From contig CALWHR010000047.1 in assembly GCA_944380455.1 (NCBI GenBank), forward strand, positions 1 to 44,287: 44,287 bases of DNA, in the 5' to 3' direction. The position numbers and the translations under genes are program-made. The notes below the pieces were generated by a model that was not told the DNA's origin, did not search any database, and was given only the letters and a program-made list of their open reading frames with translations. The stretch is from an uncultured Clostridia bacterium (GTDB taxonomy: Bacteria > Bacillota > Clostridia > Lachnospirales > Anaerotignaceae). Within the stretch, counting starts at the first letter, position 1. Each line of letters opens with the position of its first letter. Shown here piece by piece: positions 26,028 to 34,566 of the stretch.

Positions 26028-27740
26028 TCAAATTTTATCAGTGCTAAGTACAGCGCCTTTTCCTGCGCTTGATGCCAGTTTTCTGTACCTTGCCATGTAG
26101 CCTGAAACTTTTTTAGGTGTATATGACCACTGCTTTTTGCGGCGCTGAATTTCTTCATCATCAACAAGCAAGTCTATTGTTCTGTTGTCAACATCAATTC
26201 GTATCTGGTCGCCGTCTTTTACAAAGGCCAAAGGTCCGCCTTCTGCCGCTTCAGGAGAAATATGGCCTACAAAACAGCCGTTATTTGTGCCGGAAAAGCG
26301 CCCGTCGGTAATTAATGCCACAGAATCGCCCAGACCCTGGCCTATCATAAATTTAAGCACGTTGCACATTTCTCTCATTCCTGGCTCGCCTTTAGGTCCG
26401 CCGTAGCGAATAATAACAACACTTCCGGGCTTGATTTTAAGCTCTGATACAGCTGCTGCGGCGTCTTCTTCACAGTCAAAGCATACGGCTGTGCCCGTAA
26501 AGCACCGCATATGCTCCGGAATCCCTGCCGGTTTGCATACAGCTGAATCCGGTGCAAGATTACCGTATAATATAGCCAACGAATCCTTTTGGAACGGTCT
26601 TGAAAGAGGGCGTATTATTTCGTCATTTACTTCTTTTGACTGCCAGTAAATATGGTTTTCTATATTTTCTCTAAGTGAATTGCCGGTGCATGTAAGTACG
26701 TCTAAATTTAATATGTCTTTTAAATATTCCATTACCCTTGGAACGCCGCCGGAAGCATGAAAATCTTCCATTAAATAATCCTCTGTTCCCGCAGGATAAA
26801 TGCGTACTATTTGGGGAACTTCACGGCTGAGCCTGTCAAATTCGGCCATAATTTTATCAGAAGAAATGCCCAGCTCATTGGCAAGGGCTGTTAAATGAAG
26901 TACAGCGTTTGTGCTTCCGCCAGTTGCCATTAAAAAGGTTATGGCATTTTGCAGTGACTCAAATGTGAGTATGTCTCTTGCCTTAATATTTTCTTTTACC
27001 ATTTCCACTATACGAACACCAGATGCTTTGGCTATACGCAGCCTATCGGCAAAAACTGCCGGTGTAGCGCCGCCGTCAGGCATCTGAAGGCCTAAAGCCT
27101 CGCTTATACAGCTCATTGTGTTTGCTGTGCCGTAATATGAGCAGGAGCCTATTGTAGGCATAACGGTTTTTGTAACACGCAGTACGTCTTCTAATGAAAG
27201 TTTTGCGGCCTGATACATGCCCCATGCCTCGTATGCCGCCGTATTCTCTGTTTTAGGCCGTCCATTAAATGCCGGTCCGCCTAATGAAGGCCCGCCTGTA
27301 ACCATAATTGCAGGTATGTTGCATCTTGCGGCGGCCATAAGCATACCCGGAACTATTTTGTCGCATGAACCTAAAAGCACTAAGCCGTCAAATTCATGAG
27401 CACCTGCCATCAGCTCTATGCTGTCGCAGATAACATCTCTTGTTGGAAGAACATATCCGTTTTGTGATACATCGCAAACACCTATTGTTCCAAATTCAGC
27501 AGGAATACCGCCTGCTTGGATAATACCGCTTTTTACCGCATCGGCTACCTGCCTTAAATTTACATGTCCCGGACATATGTCACTGCATGTATTGGCTATG
27601 GCAATTACAGGTTTATCAGCAATATCATCAACACTCCAGCCAAGGAGAGTGAGCATCTGCCATTTTCCGTTTAAGGCCTTAATGGCTTTAAGCATTTCTG
27701 CCGGCGGCATGTTTTTTGTTAAATACTTATAATCCTCCAC
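26028..27740 (-). CDS. IlvD/Edd-family dehydratase (sugar-acid or dihydroxy-acid)
   Basis: This 570-residue iron-sulfur dehydratase has three candidate cluster cysteines: C52 in [10 protein letters not shown]126 in [10 protein letters not shown] and C200 in [13 protein letters not shown]. That spacing is shared by dihydroxyacid, phosphogluconate and aldonate dehydratases. The C-terminal stretch [12 protein letters not shown] and [22 protein letters not shown] is also typical. The start is GTG 27740 with an AGGAGG site. It is next to a 2-hydroxyacid dehydrogenase and a LysR gene, with no ilvC, ilvB or leu genes. I therefore favour sugar-acid catabolism over branched-chain amino acid synthesis and do not use ilvD. 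Confidence 0.85.
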   Translation of the reverse strand: MEDYKYLTKNMPPAEMLKAIKALNGKWQMLTLLGWSVDDIADKPVIAIANTCSDICPGHVNLRQVADAVKSGIIQAGGIPAEFGTIGVCDVSQNGYVLPTRDVICDSIELMAGAHEFDGLVLLGSCDKIVPGMLMAAARCNIPAIMVTGGPSLGGPAFNGRPKTENTAAYEAWGMYQAAKLSLEDVLRVTKTVMPTIGSCSYYGTANTMSCISEALGLQMPDGGATPAVFADRLRIAKASGVRIVEMVKENIKARDILTFESLQNAITFLMATGGSTNAVLHLTALANELGISSDKIMAEFDRLSREVPQIVRIYPAGTEDYLMEDFHASGGVPRVMEYLKDILNLDVLTCTGNSLRENIENHIYWQSKEVNDEIIRPLSRPFQKDSLAILYGNLAPDSAVCKPAGIPEHMRCFTGTAVCFDCEEDAAAAVSELKIKPGSVVIIRYGGPKGEPGMREMCNVLKFMIGQGLGDSVALITDGRFSGTNNGCFVGHISPEAAEGGPLAFVKDGDQIRIDVDNRTIDLLVDDEEIQRRKKQWSYTPKKVSGYMARYRKLASSAGKGAVLSTDKI

Positions 27741-27947
27741 AATATCAACCTCCTGTTTTTGAAGTAAATATATATAACGGTGTTGTTTAAATACTTAAAA
27801 CAGCTGATTTTTAGTATGTTTAAAGCTTAGCATATGCTATTTAATATGTCTAATGTTTAAAATACATAACAGCTATACATATATTACATATTACATGTGA
27901 CATTGCATATGTAAATTTTAAACAATATTTCTTGTTCACTTGTTATA

Positions 27948-27976
27948 TTGACACTAATTGGTAAATATGTTAAAAT
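27948..27976 (+). promoter_or_regulatory. Promoter of the methyltransferase/ABC transporter operon
   Basis: TTGACA (27948-27953), a 17-base spacer and TAAAAT (27971-27976) give a near-consensus vegetative promoter. Transcription should start at about 27983, some 127 bases before the first start codon and directly ahead of the attenuator-like leader. Confidence 0.75.
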
Positions 27977-27982
27977 TTTCGA

Positions 27983-28090
27983 CAGATAATTAATTTCCGT
28001 ACGAAGCGGATGAATATAACACAGAATTTTAAAGTGCCACGAAGGCAAGATATAGTTTGTACGACTATGTTTTGTTTTCGTGGTTTTTTG
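27983..28090 (+). promoter_or_regulatory. Attenuator leader with two ACGAA-loop hairpins (riboswitch or antiterminator target)
   Basis: Hairpin 1 is TCCGT-ACGAA-GCGGA (27996-28010). Hairpin 2 is TGCC-ACGAA-GGCA (28035-28047). Both display the same five-base loop. The bases of hairpin 2 (28037-28046) are also the 5' arm of a 20-bp terminator helix, 28037-28056 with 28064-28083, closed by a seven-base loop and followed by six T residues (28084-28089). The two structures exclude each other, the layout of an ON-switch in which stabilising hairpin 2 allows read-through. Paired hairpins with ACGR-type loops recall the mini-ykkC/guanidine-II riboswitch, but that class has four-base ACGR loops, so membership is only a suggestion. 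An RNA-binding antiterminator is the alternative. Confidence 0.7.
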
Positions 28091-28109
28091 TTTAGGGAGG
28101 AATTTATTT

Positions 28110-28832
28110 ATGAATAGTGTAGATAATTACTGGGATGAACGTGCCGAAAGCTACAGTGAGCAGAATATAAGCCAGCTTGACAGAAAAGAAAAATGGAAAA
28201 GTGTATTAAACAAATATATGCCGGAAGGTAAAAACGCCAAAATTCTTGATATAGGCACAGGTCCGGGATTTCTTGCAATTTTAATGGCAAAAGAGGGGTA
28301 TAATGTAAGTGCTGTTGACAGAAGCGGCCAAATGATTTATCATGCTGTACAAAACGCTCAGCATGAAAATGTAGATGTTGACTTTAAAGTAGTGGGCGAC
28401 GAAATGCCTTTTGAGGAAAACAGCTTTGATATGATACTTTCAAGAGATGTTGTTTGGATGCAGAAAGAGCCGGAAAAAACACTTGAATCATGGTATAAAC
28501 TCCTTAAAAAAGGCGGTAAAATGGTATATTTCGATGCCGACTGGTATGGTTATTTAAGAGACGATGAGTCTATAAAAGGTTACAAAGAGCACAGAAAAAA
28601 CGTAGAGAAAAACAACGGTTTTGTTTATACAAAGGCTAACGAAATGGAAGAGATGGCGCATGATTTTCCTCTTACTTATCAGGCAAGGCCTCAGTGGGAT
28701 GTGGAGTTCTGGAATAAACAAAATACCGACGGCGTTTTATGCGAAACTGAGCTCAACAGCAGTATTTACTCCAATCTGGAGCAATTACAGTACGAGAAAA
28801 ATCAGGAATTTTTAATTTGCGTAAAAAAATAA
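28110..28832 (+). CDS. Class I SAM-dependent methyltransferase
   Basis: This 240-residue protein is of Methyltransf_11 type. The SAM-binding motif I is AKILDIGTGPGFLAILMAKEG. The acidic motif II is VSAVDRSGQM. FDMILSRDVVWMQKEPEKTLESWYKLLKKGGKMVYFD matches motifs III-IV. The start is ATG 28110, nine bases after GGGAGG; an in-frame GTG at 28080 lies inside the terminator hairpin of the leader. It is the first gene of an operon with a complete Opp/Dpp/Nik-type ABC importer, so its substrate is probably the imported compound or a metal-binding ligand made for import. That link is inference. Confidence 0.85.
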   Translation: MNSVDNYWDERAESYSEQNISQLDRKEKWKSVLNKYMPEGKNAKILDIGTGPGFLAILMAKEGYNVSAVDRSGQMIYHAVQNAQHENVDVDFKVVGDEMPFEENSFDMILSRDVVWMQKEPEKTLESWYKLLKKGGKMVYFDADWYGYLRDDESIKGYKEHRKNVEKNNGFVYTKANEMEEMAHDFPLTYQARPQWDVEFWNKQNTDGVLCETELNSSIYSNLEQLQYEKNQEFLICVKK

Positions 28833-28841
28833 GGCGGTAAA

Positions 28842-29804
28842 ATGAGACATTTAGGCACTGTATGTAAAAAAATAGCCATAAGCGCTGTTCAAACAGCTGT
28901 TATACTAATTGGCATAACTTTAGTTACATTTTTTATACTGCATATTTCACCTGTTAATCCGGCTGAAATTTACCTTATGGGAAACAGCGGTAATGTGGGT
29001 CAGGTTTCTCAGGAGGCAATAGAAGAACAGGAAAAGAAAATGGGTCTTGATAAGCCCTTTATAGTGCAGTATGCTTCATGGCTTAATAATGTTGCTCATG
29101 GCGATTTAGGAAAGTCCATGACTACATCTAAGCCTGTAAAAGATGAAATAGCGGAACATGCCGTGCCTACAGCAGTCTTAACCGCTGTGTCTTTATTAAT
29201 TACAGTGCTGATATCAGTACCGCTGGGGATTTACTGTGCCGTTAAAAAAGACAGAGCTTTGGATAATATTGTGCGGATATTTTCGTTTTTGGGAATATCA
29301 ATGCCGTCGTTTTTTATATCGCTGGTACTGCTTTGGATATTTTGCTTAAAGCTTCAGGTATTGCCGGTTATTGCCCAAAGAAGTCCAAAGGGCATGATAC
29401 TTCCGGCAGCAGTGCTTATTATTCAGTGCTCGTCAAAGTATATACGCCAGGTGCGTGCTGTGGTTTTGGAACAGCTTAATCAGGAGTATGTAATGGGTGC
29501 AGCAGCAAGAGGTGTAAGCGAAAGGGATATTTTGTTTAAGCATGTGCTTAAAAACTCAGCCGTTCCTATTTTAACATGGTGCGGAATGTATTTCGGTATA
29601 ATGCTTGGAGGAGCTTCTGTTATAGAAACAATTTTCTCATGGGACGGTTTAGGCAAACTGGCGGTAGAGTCGGTTACAACACTGGATTATTATATGATAC
29701 AGGGCTTTGTACTGTGGACAGCAGTTGTGTTTTTAATTGTTAACTTTGCCGTTGATGTTGCAGGGGATATTATAGACCCAAGAGTTAAAAGGGGGCGGAT
29801 ATAA
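28842..29804 (+). CDS. ABC transporter permease, Opp/Dpp/Nik type, first subunit
   Basis: This 320-residue inner-membrane permease belongs to the DppB/OppB/NikB group. It has an N-terminal helix and periplasmic segment (residues 40-105), then about five more membrane helices. The EAA loop is AAARGVSERDILFKHVLKNS, which contacts the ATPase. The conserved GGASVIETIFSWDGLGKLAVESV follows. Its stop codon shares one base with the next start (TAATG), so translation is coupled. The imported compound could be a peptide, nickel complex or another small solute. Confidence 0.92.
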   Translation: MRHLGTVCKKIAISAVQTAVILIGITLVTFFILHISPVNPAEIYLMGNSGNVGQVSQEAIEEQEKKMGLDKPFIVQYASWLNNVAHGDLGKSMTTSKPVKDEIAEHAVPTAVLTAVSLLITVLISVPLGIYCAVKKDRALDNIVRIFSFLGISMPSFFISLVLLWIFCLKLQVLPVIAQRSPKGMILPAAVLIIQCSSKYIRQVRAVVLEQLNQEYVMGAAARGVSERDILFKHVLKNSAVPILTWCGMYFGIMLGGASVIETIFSWDGLGKLAVESVTTLDYYMIQGFVLWTAVVFLIVNFAVDVAGDIIDPRVKRGRI

Positions 29805-30619
29805 TGGAAAAAAGGAGATATCCTGCTTCATTTTGGGTTTTATTGATACTTATTACGGCTTTATTTGCTGTTGCTGTATCAGCGCCGGTTTTAGCTCCTA
29901 ACGACCCTAATAAATCAAGCCTTATGGACGCACTTAAAGGGCCAAGCGCGCAGTTTCCTTTAGGCACAGACCCATTAGGCAGATGCCTTTTGTCAAGAAT
30001 GCTTTACGGCGCAAGGGTGTCGATATTCAGCAGTTTAATAATTATAGCCATAGTATTTGCTTTTGGCACTGCCGTAGGTGTTTTTTCCGGGTATACAGGA
30101 GGTGCGGCAGATATGATTTTAACTAAAGTAATATCTATTACTCAGGCATTTCCTAAAATAATACTGGCTATAGCCATAGCCGGAGTTTTGGGAATAGGCA
30201 TTAAAAATACCATTATTGCCCTTTGTATTGTGGAATGGGCGGAGTATGCCAGAATGGCCAGAAGCCTTACAGTTGGCATTAAAGAGCGGACATTTATTAA
30301 AGCCGCCAGAATTTGCGGCAAAAGCAGGATAGATATTATGTTTGAGCATATACTGCCCAATATTATGCCGCCTTTAATTGTTAATGCCTCTTTGGGTATA
30401 GCTTCTATGATTATGGAAGTGGCAGCTCTTTCATACTTGGGTGTTGGAGTGCAGTCACCTATGGCTGAATGGGGCGCAATGATGAATACTGGAAAGGATT
30501 ACGTTCAGACAAATATATCTCTTGTTATTGTTCCGGGAGCGGCCATATTTATAACTGCGGTTATTTTTAATCTTTTTGGAGAAAAAATAAGAGATGTTTT
30601 AGAGACAAAGACTAATTGA
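29804..30619 (+). CDS. ABC transporter permease, Opp/Dpp/Nik type, second subunit
   Basis: This 271-residue permease belongs to the DppC/OppC/NikC group and forms a heterodimer with the previous subunit. The N-terminal helix is followed by the family stretch FPLGTDPLGRCLLSRMLYGARVS. The EAA loop is AARICGKSRIDIMFEHILPN, and SYLGVGVQSPMAEWGAMM is typical near the C-terminus. About six membrane helices are visible. The coding start overlaps the preceding stop by one base. Confidence 0.92.
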   Translation: MEKRRYPASFWVLLILITALFAVAVSAPVLAPNDPNKSSLMDALKGPSAQFPLGTDPLGRCLLSRMLYGARVSIFSSLIIIAIVFAFGTAVGVFSGYTGGAADMILTKVISITQAFPKIILAIAIAGVLGIGIKNTIIALCIVEWAEYARMARSLTVGIKERTFIKAARICGKSRIDIMFEHILPNIMPPLIVNASLGIASMIMEVAALSYLGVGVQSPMAEWGAMMNTGKDYVQTNISLVIVPGAAIFITAVIFNLFGEKIRDVLETKTN

Positions 30620-30643
30620 TTATAAATTTATAAGGAGTATTTT

Positions 30644-32209
30644 ATGAATATAAAGCTTTTAAAAACAGCGGTGTTTGCTTTGTGTGCCGTTTTTCTTACA
30701 TCCTGCGGCTCATCGGGTGCGGCTACTTCACAGATGTCTTCAGGTGAAAGCACAGGCACTGATAATTCATCTGACACGGCAGTATTTGCCGATACCCAGT
30801 GTCCTACAAATCTTGACCCGGCTGAAAGCTGGAACAGCTGGTATACATCAAGATACGGTATAACGGAAACACTTTATAAACTTGATGACAGCCTTGCGGC
30901 TCAGCCGTTTTTGGCTCTTTCATGCGAAATGACTGATGAAACAACATGGGTAATTACATTAAGAGATGATGTTACATTCCAAAACGGTGAAAAAATGACA
31001 GCCGAAAGTGTTAAATCCTGCTGGGAAAGAACTCTTGAGAAAAATCCAAGATTAGGTGAGCTTTTATTTATTAGCCAGATGGAGGCTTCTGGCCAGCAGC
31101 TTACAGTTAAAACTTCAGAACCTGTTCCGGCGTTTATAAATGGTCTTTCTGAGCCTTTGTCAGGGATATATTATGTAACGGATGATGAATCAATTGCACA
31201 AAATCCTATAGGCACAGGACCGTTTAAAGCTGTAAGCTACGAGATTAACAAGCAGGCAGTTGTTGAAAGATATGACGGCTATTGGGGCGGCACTCCGAAA
31301 CTTAAATCAGCGGTGTTTAATGTAATTTCCGATACAAATGCCCTTGTAATGGCGCAGCAGACAGGTGAAAGTGACCTTTCAGTAAGCATACCGGGAAGCA
31401 GTCTTGAGCTTTTTTCTGACACATCGAAGTATAATACAGACGGTGTTGCAGGCTCAAGAGGTCAGGTTATATTTATGAACTATGACAACGAGTTTATACA
31501 GGATATAAACATACGCAAAGCCATAAGCATGTGTATTAACAAACAGGGTTATGCCGAAATTTTAAATAAAGGCGCGTCTGTGCCGGCTAACGGATTATAT
31601 CCGGATTTTATGGACTTTGGAGCAAAAGAGGATTTAACAGGCGGATATGACATTGAAGGTGCAAAGAAAATATTGGCTGATGCCGGATATACAGACACAG
31701 ACGGCGACGGAATAGTGGAAAAAAATGGAAAGCCGGTTTCTCTGAGAATTGTAACTTACAGCACAAAGGCTGAACTTTCAATGTTCTGCGAGGAAATGGC
31801 ATCAAGCTTAAAGGAAGCAGGTATAGACCTTAAAGTTGAAGTTTATAAGTCTGTAACTGAGCATGAAAAAACAGGCGATTTTGATTTGCTGATGATAAGC
31901 TTTACAATGTGTCCTACAGGCGACCCGCTGTATTTTGCTAATATAGCATTTAAAACTAACGGCAGCAGCAATTACGGACATTATTCCAATCCTGAAGCCG
32001 ACAGCATTATAGATAAAATGAACCGAGAGTTTGATACGGAAAAAAGAAATGAACTGGCGGAAGAACTTCAGAAGGTAATTTGTGAGGATGCAGGGTATAT
32101 TGTAATAGGTCATTCAAAATATATATATGTAATGAGCTCAAATGTTAAAGGCCTTAAAACAAACCCTTCGGAGTACTATTTGTTAGACGCCCAGACATAT
32201 ATTCAGTAA
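30644..32209 (+). CDS. Solute-binding lipoprotein of the ABC importer (SBP_bac_5 family)
   Basis: This 521-residue extracellular receptor is lipid-anchored. The signal peptide ends in a lipobox LTSC (Cys near residue 21), followed by a Ser/Gly/Thr-rich linker. The SBP_bac_5 fold shows NLDPAESWNSWYTSRYGITETLYKL, the WVITLRDDVTFQNGEKMTA motif, NPIGTGPFK and a VVERYDGYWGG region. NikA-like proteins share this fold with peptide-binding OppA and DppA. I see no decisive ligand residue. AAGGAG precedes ATG 30644. Its position between permeases and ATPases is like nikBCADE-type operons rather than classical oppABCDF order. Confidence 0.9.
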   Translation: MNIKLLKTAVFALCAVFLTSCGSSGAATSQMSSGESTGTDNSSDTAVFADTQCPTNLDPAESWNSWYTSRYGITETLYKLDDSLAAQPFLALSCEMTDETTWVITLRDDVTFQNGEKMTAESVKSCWERTLEKNPRLGELLFISQMEASGQQLTVKTSEPVPAFINGLSEPLSGIYYVTDDESIAQNPIGTGPFKAVSYEINKQAVVERYDGYWGGTPKLKSAVFNVISDTNALVMAQQTGESDLSVSIPGSSLELFSDTSKYNTDGVAGSRGQVIFMNYDNEFIQDINIRKAISMCINKQGYAEILNKGASVPANGLYPDFMDFGAKEDLTGGYDIEGAKKILADAGYTDTDGDGIVEKNGKPVSLRIVTYSTKAELSMFCEEMASSLKEAGIDLKVEVYKSVTEHEKTGDFDLLMISFTMCPTGDPLYFANIAFKTNGSSNYGHYSNPEADSIIDKMNREFDTEKRNELAEELQKVICEDAGYIVIGHSKYIYVMSSNVKGLKTNPSEYYLLDAQTYIQ

Positions 32210-32220
32210 CAGGTGATAAT

Positions 32221-33153
32221 ATGCTTGATATAAAAAATTTAAGCGTTTCTTACGGCAAAACACGTGTTGTACGTAATTTAAGCTTAAAAGTTAATACCGG
32301 CGAAATAGTTTGTATTGTAGGAGAGAGCGGCTGCGGTAAAAGCACCGCTCTTAAATCCGTTTTAATGCTGGATAAAAATGCTTCCATTTCAGGCGGAGAG
32401 ATTTTATTTGACAATAAGGATATTACAAAGCTTAAAACTGAGGAAATACGGCATTTAAGAGGCTCTGAAATAGCCATGATATTTCAGAATTCCTATCTGT
32501 CAATGAATCCAACAAAAACCATAGGGCACTTGTTTTATGAAACTGTTAAGGTACATAATAAAAAGGCGAAAAAAAATCAGTGCCTTGAAAAAGCCGAAGA
32601 AATTATGAAAAAACTGCGGCTTTGGGAAACAGAGCGTATTTTCAGCTCCTATCCATTTGAGCTTTCCGGGGGAATGTGCCAAAGAATAGCTATAGCGGCG
32701 GCTATGATGAATGACCCGAAACTTATACTGGCAGATGAGCCTACAAGCGCACTTGATGTAACAGCACAGGCAGAGGTTATACGCCTTTTAAAGTATGTAA
32801 AAGACAATTATAATACTTCAATGCTTATTGTAACCCATAATATGGGAGTTGTAGCTAATCTTTCTGACAAAGCCGCTGTAATGTACGGCGGAAGCATTGC
32901 GGAGTTTGGCGATACATGGGATATAATAAATAATCCTGCTCATCCATATACAAAAGCATTAATAAAAGCCGTTCCCGAGATGAACGGTAAAGTGCCGGAA
33001 GGTATAGAAGGCCTTCCGCCGGAATTTAGTGATGAAAAAGGCGGATGTCCTTTTGCCCCAAGATGCTATAGTGCAAAAGATATATGCTATAAAAATTCAC
33101 CTGAAAAACATGTTGTTTCAAAAGAGCATATTGTTTATTGTAATTTTTGTTGA
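32221..33153 (+). CDS. ABC transporter ATPase, Opp/Dpp/Nik type (D-like)
   Basis: This 310-residue ATPase powers the importer. Walker A is GESGCGKST, the signature is LSGGMCQRIAIAAAM, and Walker B with its neighbour is LILADEPTSALD, followed by the switch His in VTHNM. The C-terminal oligopeptide-transport extension has cysteine-rich GGCPFAPRCYSAKDICY. Family members use such cysteines to hold an iron-sulfur cluster or structure. It follows the binding-protein gene by 11 bases. Confidence 0.93.
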   Translation: MLDIKNLSVSYGKTRVVRNLSLKVNTGEIVCIVGESGCGKSTALKSVLMLDKNASISGGEILFDNKDITKLKTEEIRHLRGSEIAMIFQNSYLSMNPTKTIGHLFYETVKVHNKKAKKNQCLEKAEEIMKKLRLWETERIFSSYPFELSGGMCQRIAIAAAMMNDPKLILADEPTSALDVTAQAEVIRLLKYVKDNYNTSMLIVTHNMGVVANLSDKAAVMYGGSIAEFGDTWDIINNPAHPYTKALIKAVPEMNGKVPEGIEGLPPEFSDEKGGCPFAPRCYSAKDICYKNSPEKHVVSKEHIVYCNFC

Positions 33154-33175
33154 ATTTAGAAAAGAGAATGTTCTT

Positions 33176-34111
33176 ATGTGTCTGCTTAAAGTTACAGGAT
33201 TAACTAAAACTTACAAAAATAAAAAAACAAATATACGTGCTGTTAAGGGGATAGATTTAAGTATAAACGAAGGGGAGTGTCTTGGCCTTGTAGGAGAAAG
33301 CGGATGTGGAAAAAGCACTACAGCCGAGATTATAGCAAGGCTTATAAAAGAGGACTCAGGCACAATAGTATTTAACGGTACAGAAATAACAGATGACAAA
33401 AGGCTTAAATGCGTGGGAAAAGATTTGCAAATGGTTTTTCAAAATCCAAAGGATTCATTTGACCCTAAATACAGCCTTTTAGAATCTGTTATGATGGGAG
33501 CTTGTTCTTATAATATATATTCAAAAAGCCAGTTAAGACAAAAAGCTCTGGAGCTTATCAGATACGTGGGTTTAAAAGAATCTTATTCCAATAGAAATAT
33601 ATATAATTTAAGCGGCGGTGAATGTCAGAAGGCTTCTATAGCAAGGGCACTTATATGTTCTCCAAAGCTTATAATATTTGATGAAGCTACAAGCGCGCTG
33701 GACGTTTCTGTTCAGGCGCAGATAATAGAGCTTATGCTGAGGCTTAAAAAAGAAAATAAAATGTCATTTCTTTTTATTACTCATGACTTGGCTTTGGCTT
33801 CTTCTGTATGCGACAATATTGCTGTTATGTATTCCGGAAGGATAGTAGAATACGGGCCGTGCCGGGATGTGCTTTCATTGCCTAAGCATCCCTATACAAA
33901 ACAGCTTATTTTATCTGTTTTGCCTGTAAAAACTCAGGGAGAATTTAAAACTCCGGAATTTAAAGCAGTACGCAAAGAAAAAGGCGGCGGGTGCGATTAT
34001 TTTCCTTTCTGTCCAAAAGCTGATGACAAATGCGCAGCACTTATGCCGGAATTTGTAAAACACAATAAAACAAAGGTGCTATGCTGGCTTAACGAAAATA
34101 ACGAAGTTTAA
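33176..34111 (+). CDS. ABC transporter ATPase, Opp/Dpp/Nik type (E/F-like)
   Basis: This is the second ATPase of the importer, 311 residues from ATG 33176 (MCLLKVTGLTKTYK). The open frame continues up to 33029 inside the previous gene, but no ribosome site supports that. Walker A is GESGCGKSTT, the signature is LSGGECQKASIARAL, Walker B is LIIFDEATSALD, and the switch His is in ITHDL. EAT replaces the usual EPT, a common variant. The C-terminal extension has CDYFPFCPKADDKC. It is the last gene of the attenuator-controlled operon, and no clear terminator follows it directly. Confidence 0.92.
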   Translation: MCLLKVTGLTKTYKNKKTNIRAVKGIDLSINEGECLGLVGESGCGKSTTAEIIARLIKEDSGTIVFNGTEITDDKRLKCVGKDLQMVFQNPKDSFDPKYSLLESVMMGACSYNIYSKSQLRQKALELIRYVGLKESYSNRNIYNLSGGECQKASIARALICSPKLIIFDEATSALDVSVQAQIIELMLRLKKENKMSFLFITHDLALASSVCDNIAVMYSGRIVEYGPCRDVLSLPKHPYTKQLILSVLPVKTQGEFKTPEFKAVRKEKGGGCDYFPFCPKADDKCAALMPEFVKHNKTKVLCWLNENNEV

Positions 34112-34213
34112 AATACTAAAATACTTTTTACTGCTTTAAAGAATTTGATTTTTTATATAAATTTTGTGTGTATTGGAACCTAAACTAAATGTTGTAAAAT
34201 ATTTAGGGTAATA

Positions 34214-34242
34214 TTGACATATGTAGTTATTGAGGATATAAT
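34214..34242 (+). promoter_or_regulatory. Perfect consensus promoter of a non-coding RNA
   Basis: TTGACA (34214-34219), exactly 17 bases, then TATAAT (34237-34242). It is the only perfect consensus promoter I found in the window. No coding frame with a ribosome site follows before the terminator at 34451-34480, so it should drive a strongly expressed RNA. Confidence 0.8.
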
Positions 34243-34248
34243 ATTATT

Positions 34249-34480
34249 TAGTGACAGATATATACTCAATTTCATGCCTTTAAAAGCCTTATGAAAAGTA
34301 TTTTAGCTTTTAGTATTAATAGTTTTTATAAGGTGCGTTTTCTCCCAAGCTGCATAGGCTTGTAGCTTAATTGGGAAAGCGCTGCGTTTAATACGCGGAG
34401 AAAAGGGTTCAAACCCCATCAGGCCATTAATTTTCAATCTGTTTAAAACACGGGCGTGCTGTAAGGCACGCTTTTGTTTT
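34249..34480 (+). ncRNA. Structured non-coding RNA containing a degenerate tRNA-like domain
   Basis: The predicted RNA is about 230 nt, bounded by a perfect promoter and a terminator. A 12-bp hairpin (34286-34297 with 34323-34334) comes first. Positions 34357-34426 then fold as a tRNA: a 6-bp acceptor GGCTTG/CAGGCC, TA, D-stem GCTT/AAGC with loop AATTGGGA, anticodon stem CTGCG/CGCGG with loop TTTAATA, and T-loop TTCAAAC. Faults are no seventh acceptor pair, an A-A mismatch in the T-stem, a four-base variable loop and U at position 37. The formal anticodon is UAA, yet a leucine tRNA would have a long variable arm. An alternative helix (34338-34345 with 34397-34404) competes with this fold. It may be a decayed tRNA or a tRNA mimic. 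No RNA family is recognised. Confidence 0.6.
34451..34480 (+). terminator. Intrinsic terminator of the tRNA-like RNA
   Basis: GCGTGC (34454-34459) pairs with GCACGC (34466-34471) around a six-base loop, followed by TTTTGTTTT. Confidence 0.85.
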
Positions 34481-34566
34481 ATATTTAAATAATAATTTTT
34501 TAAATATATAAACTTCTTTATTTTTTATGGACTTTAATTTGAATTTATTAAAAAGGAGTGTTTGAT

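Noticed and set aside
26028-27740. Annotating the dehydratase as ilvD of branched-chain amino acid synthesis
   Set aside because: No other ilv or leu gene is present, and the neighbours are a 2-hydroxyacid dehydrogenase and a LysR regulator. The family call is kept general.
27996-28047. Firm assignment to the guanidine-II riboswitch
   Set aside because: Paired ACGR-type loops are suggestive, but the loops have five bases and the gene content is atypical. It stays a hypothesis.
27996-28047. Firm assignment as an ANTAR-protein target
   Set aside because: The layout fits, but the loops are not six bases with A1 and G4, and no ANTAR gene is in the window.
33029-33175. An N-terminal extension of the second ATPase
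   Set aside because: It overlaps the previous ATPase gene, lacks a ribosome site, and the family normally starts near MCLLKVTGLTK.
34357-34426. Calling a normal tRNA-Leu(UAA)
   Set aside because: The acceptor has only six pairs, the T-stem has a mismatch, U is at position 37, and the long variable arm of leucine tRNAs is missing. It is reported as a tRNA-like RNA instead.
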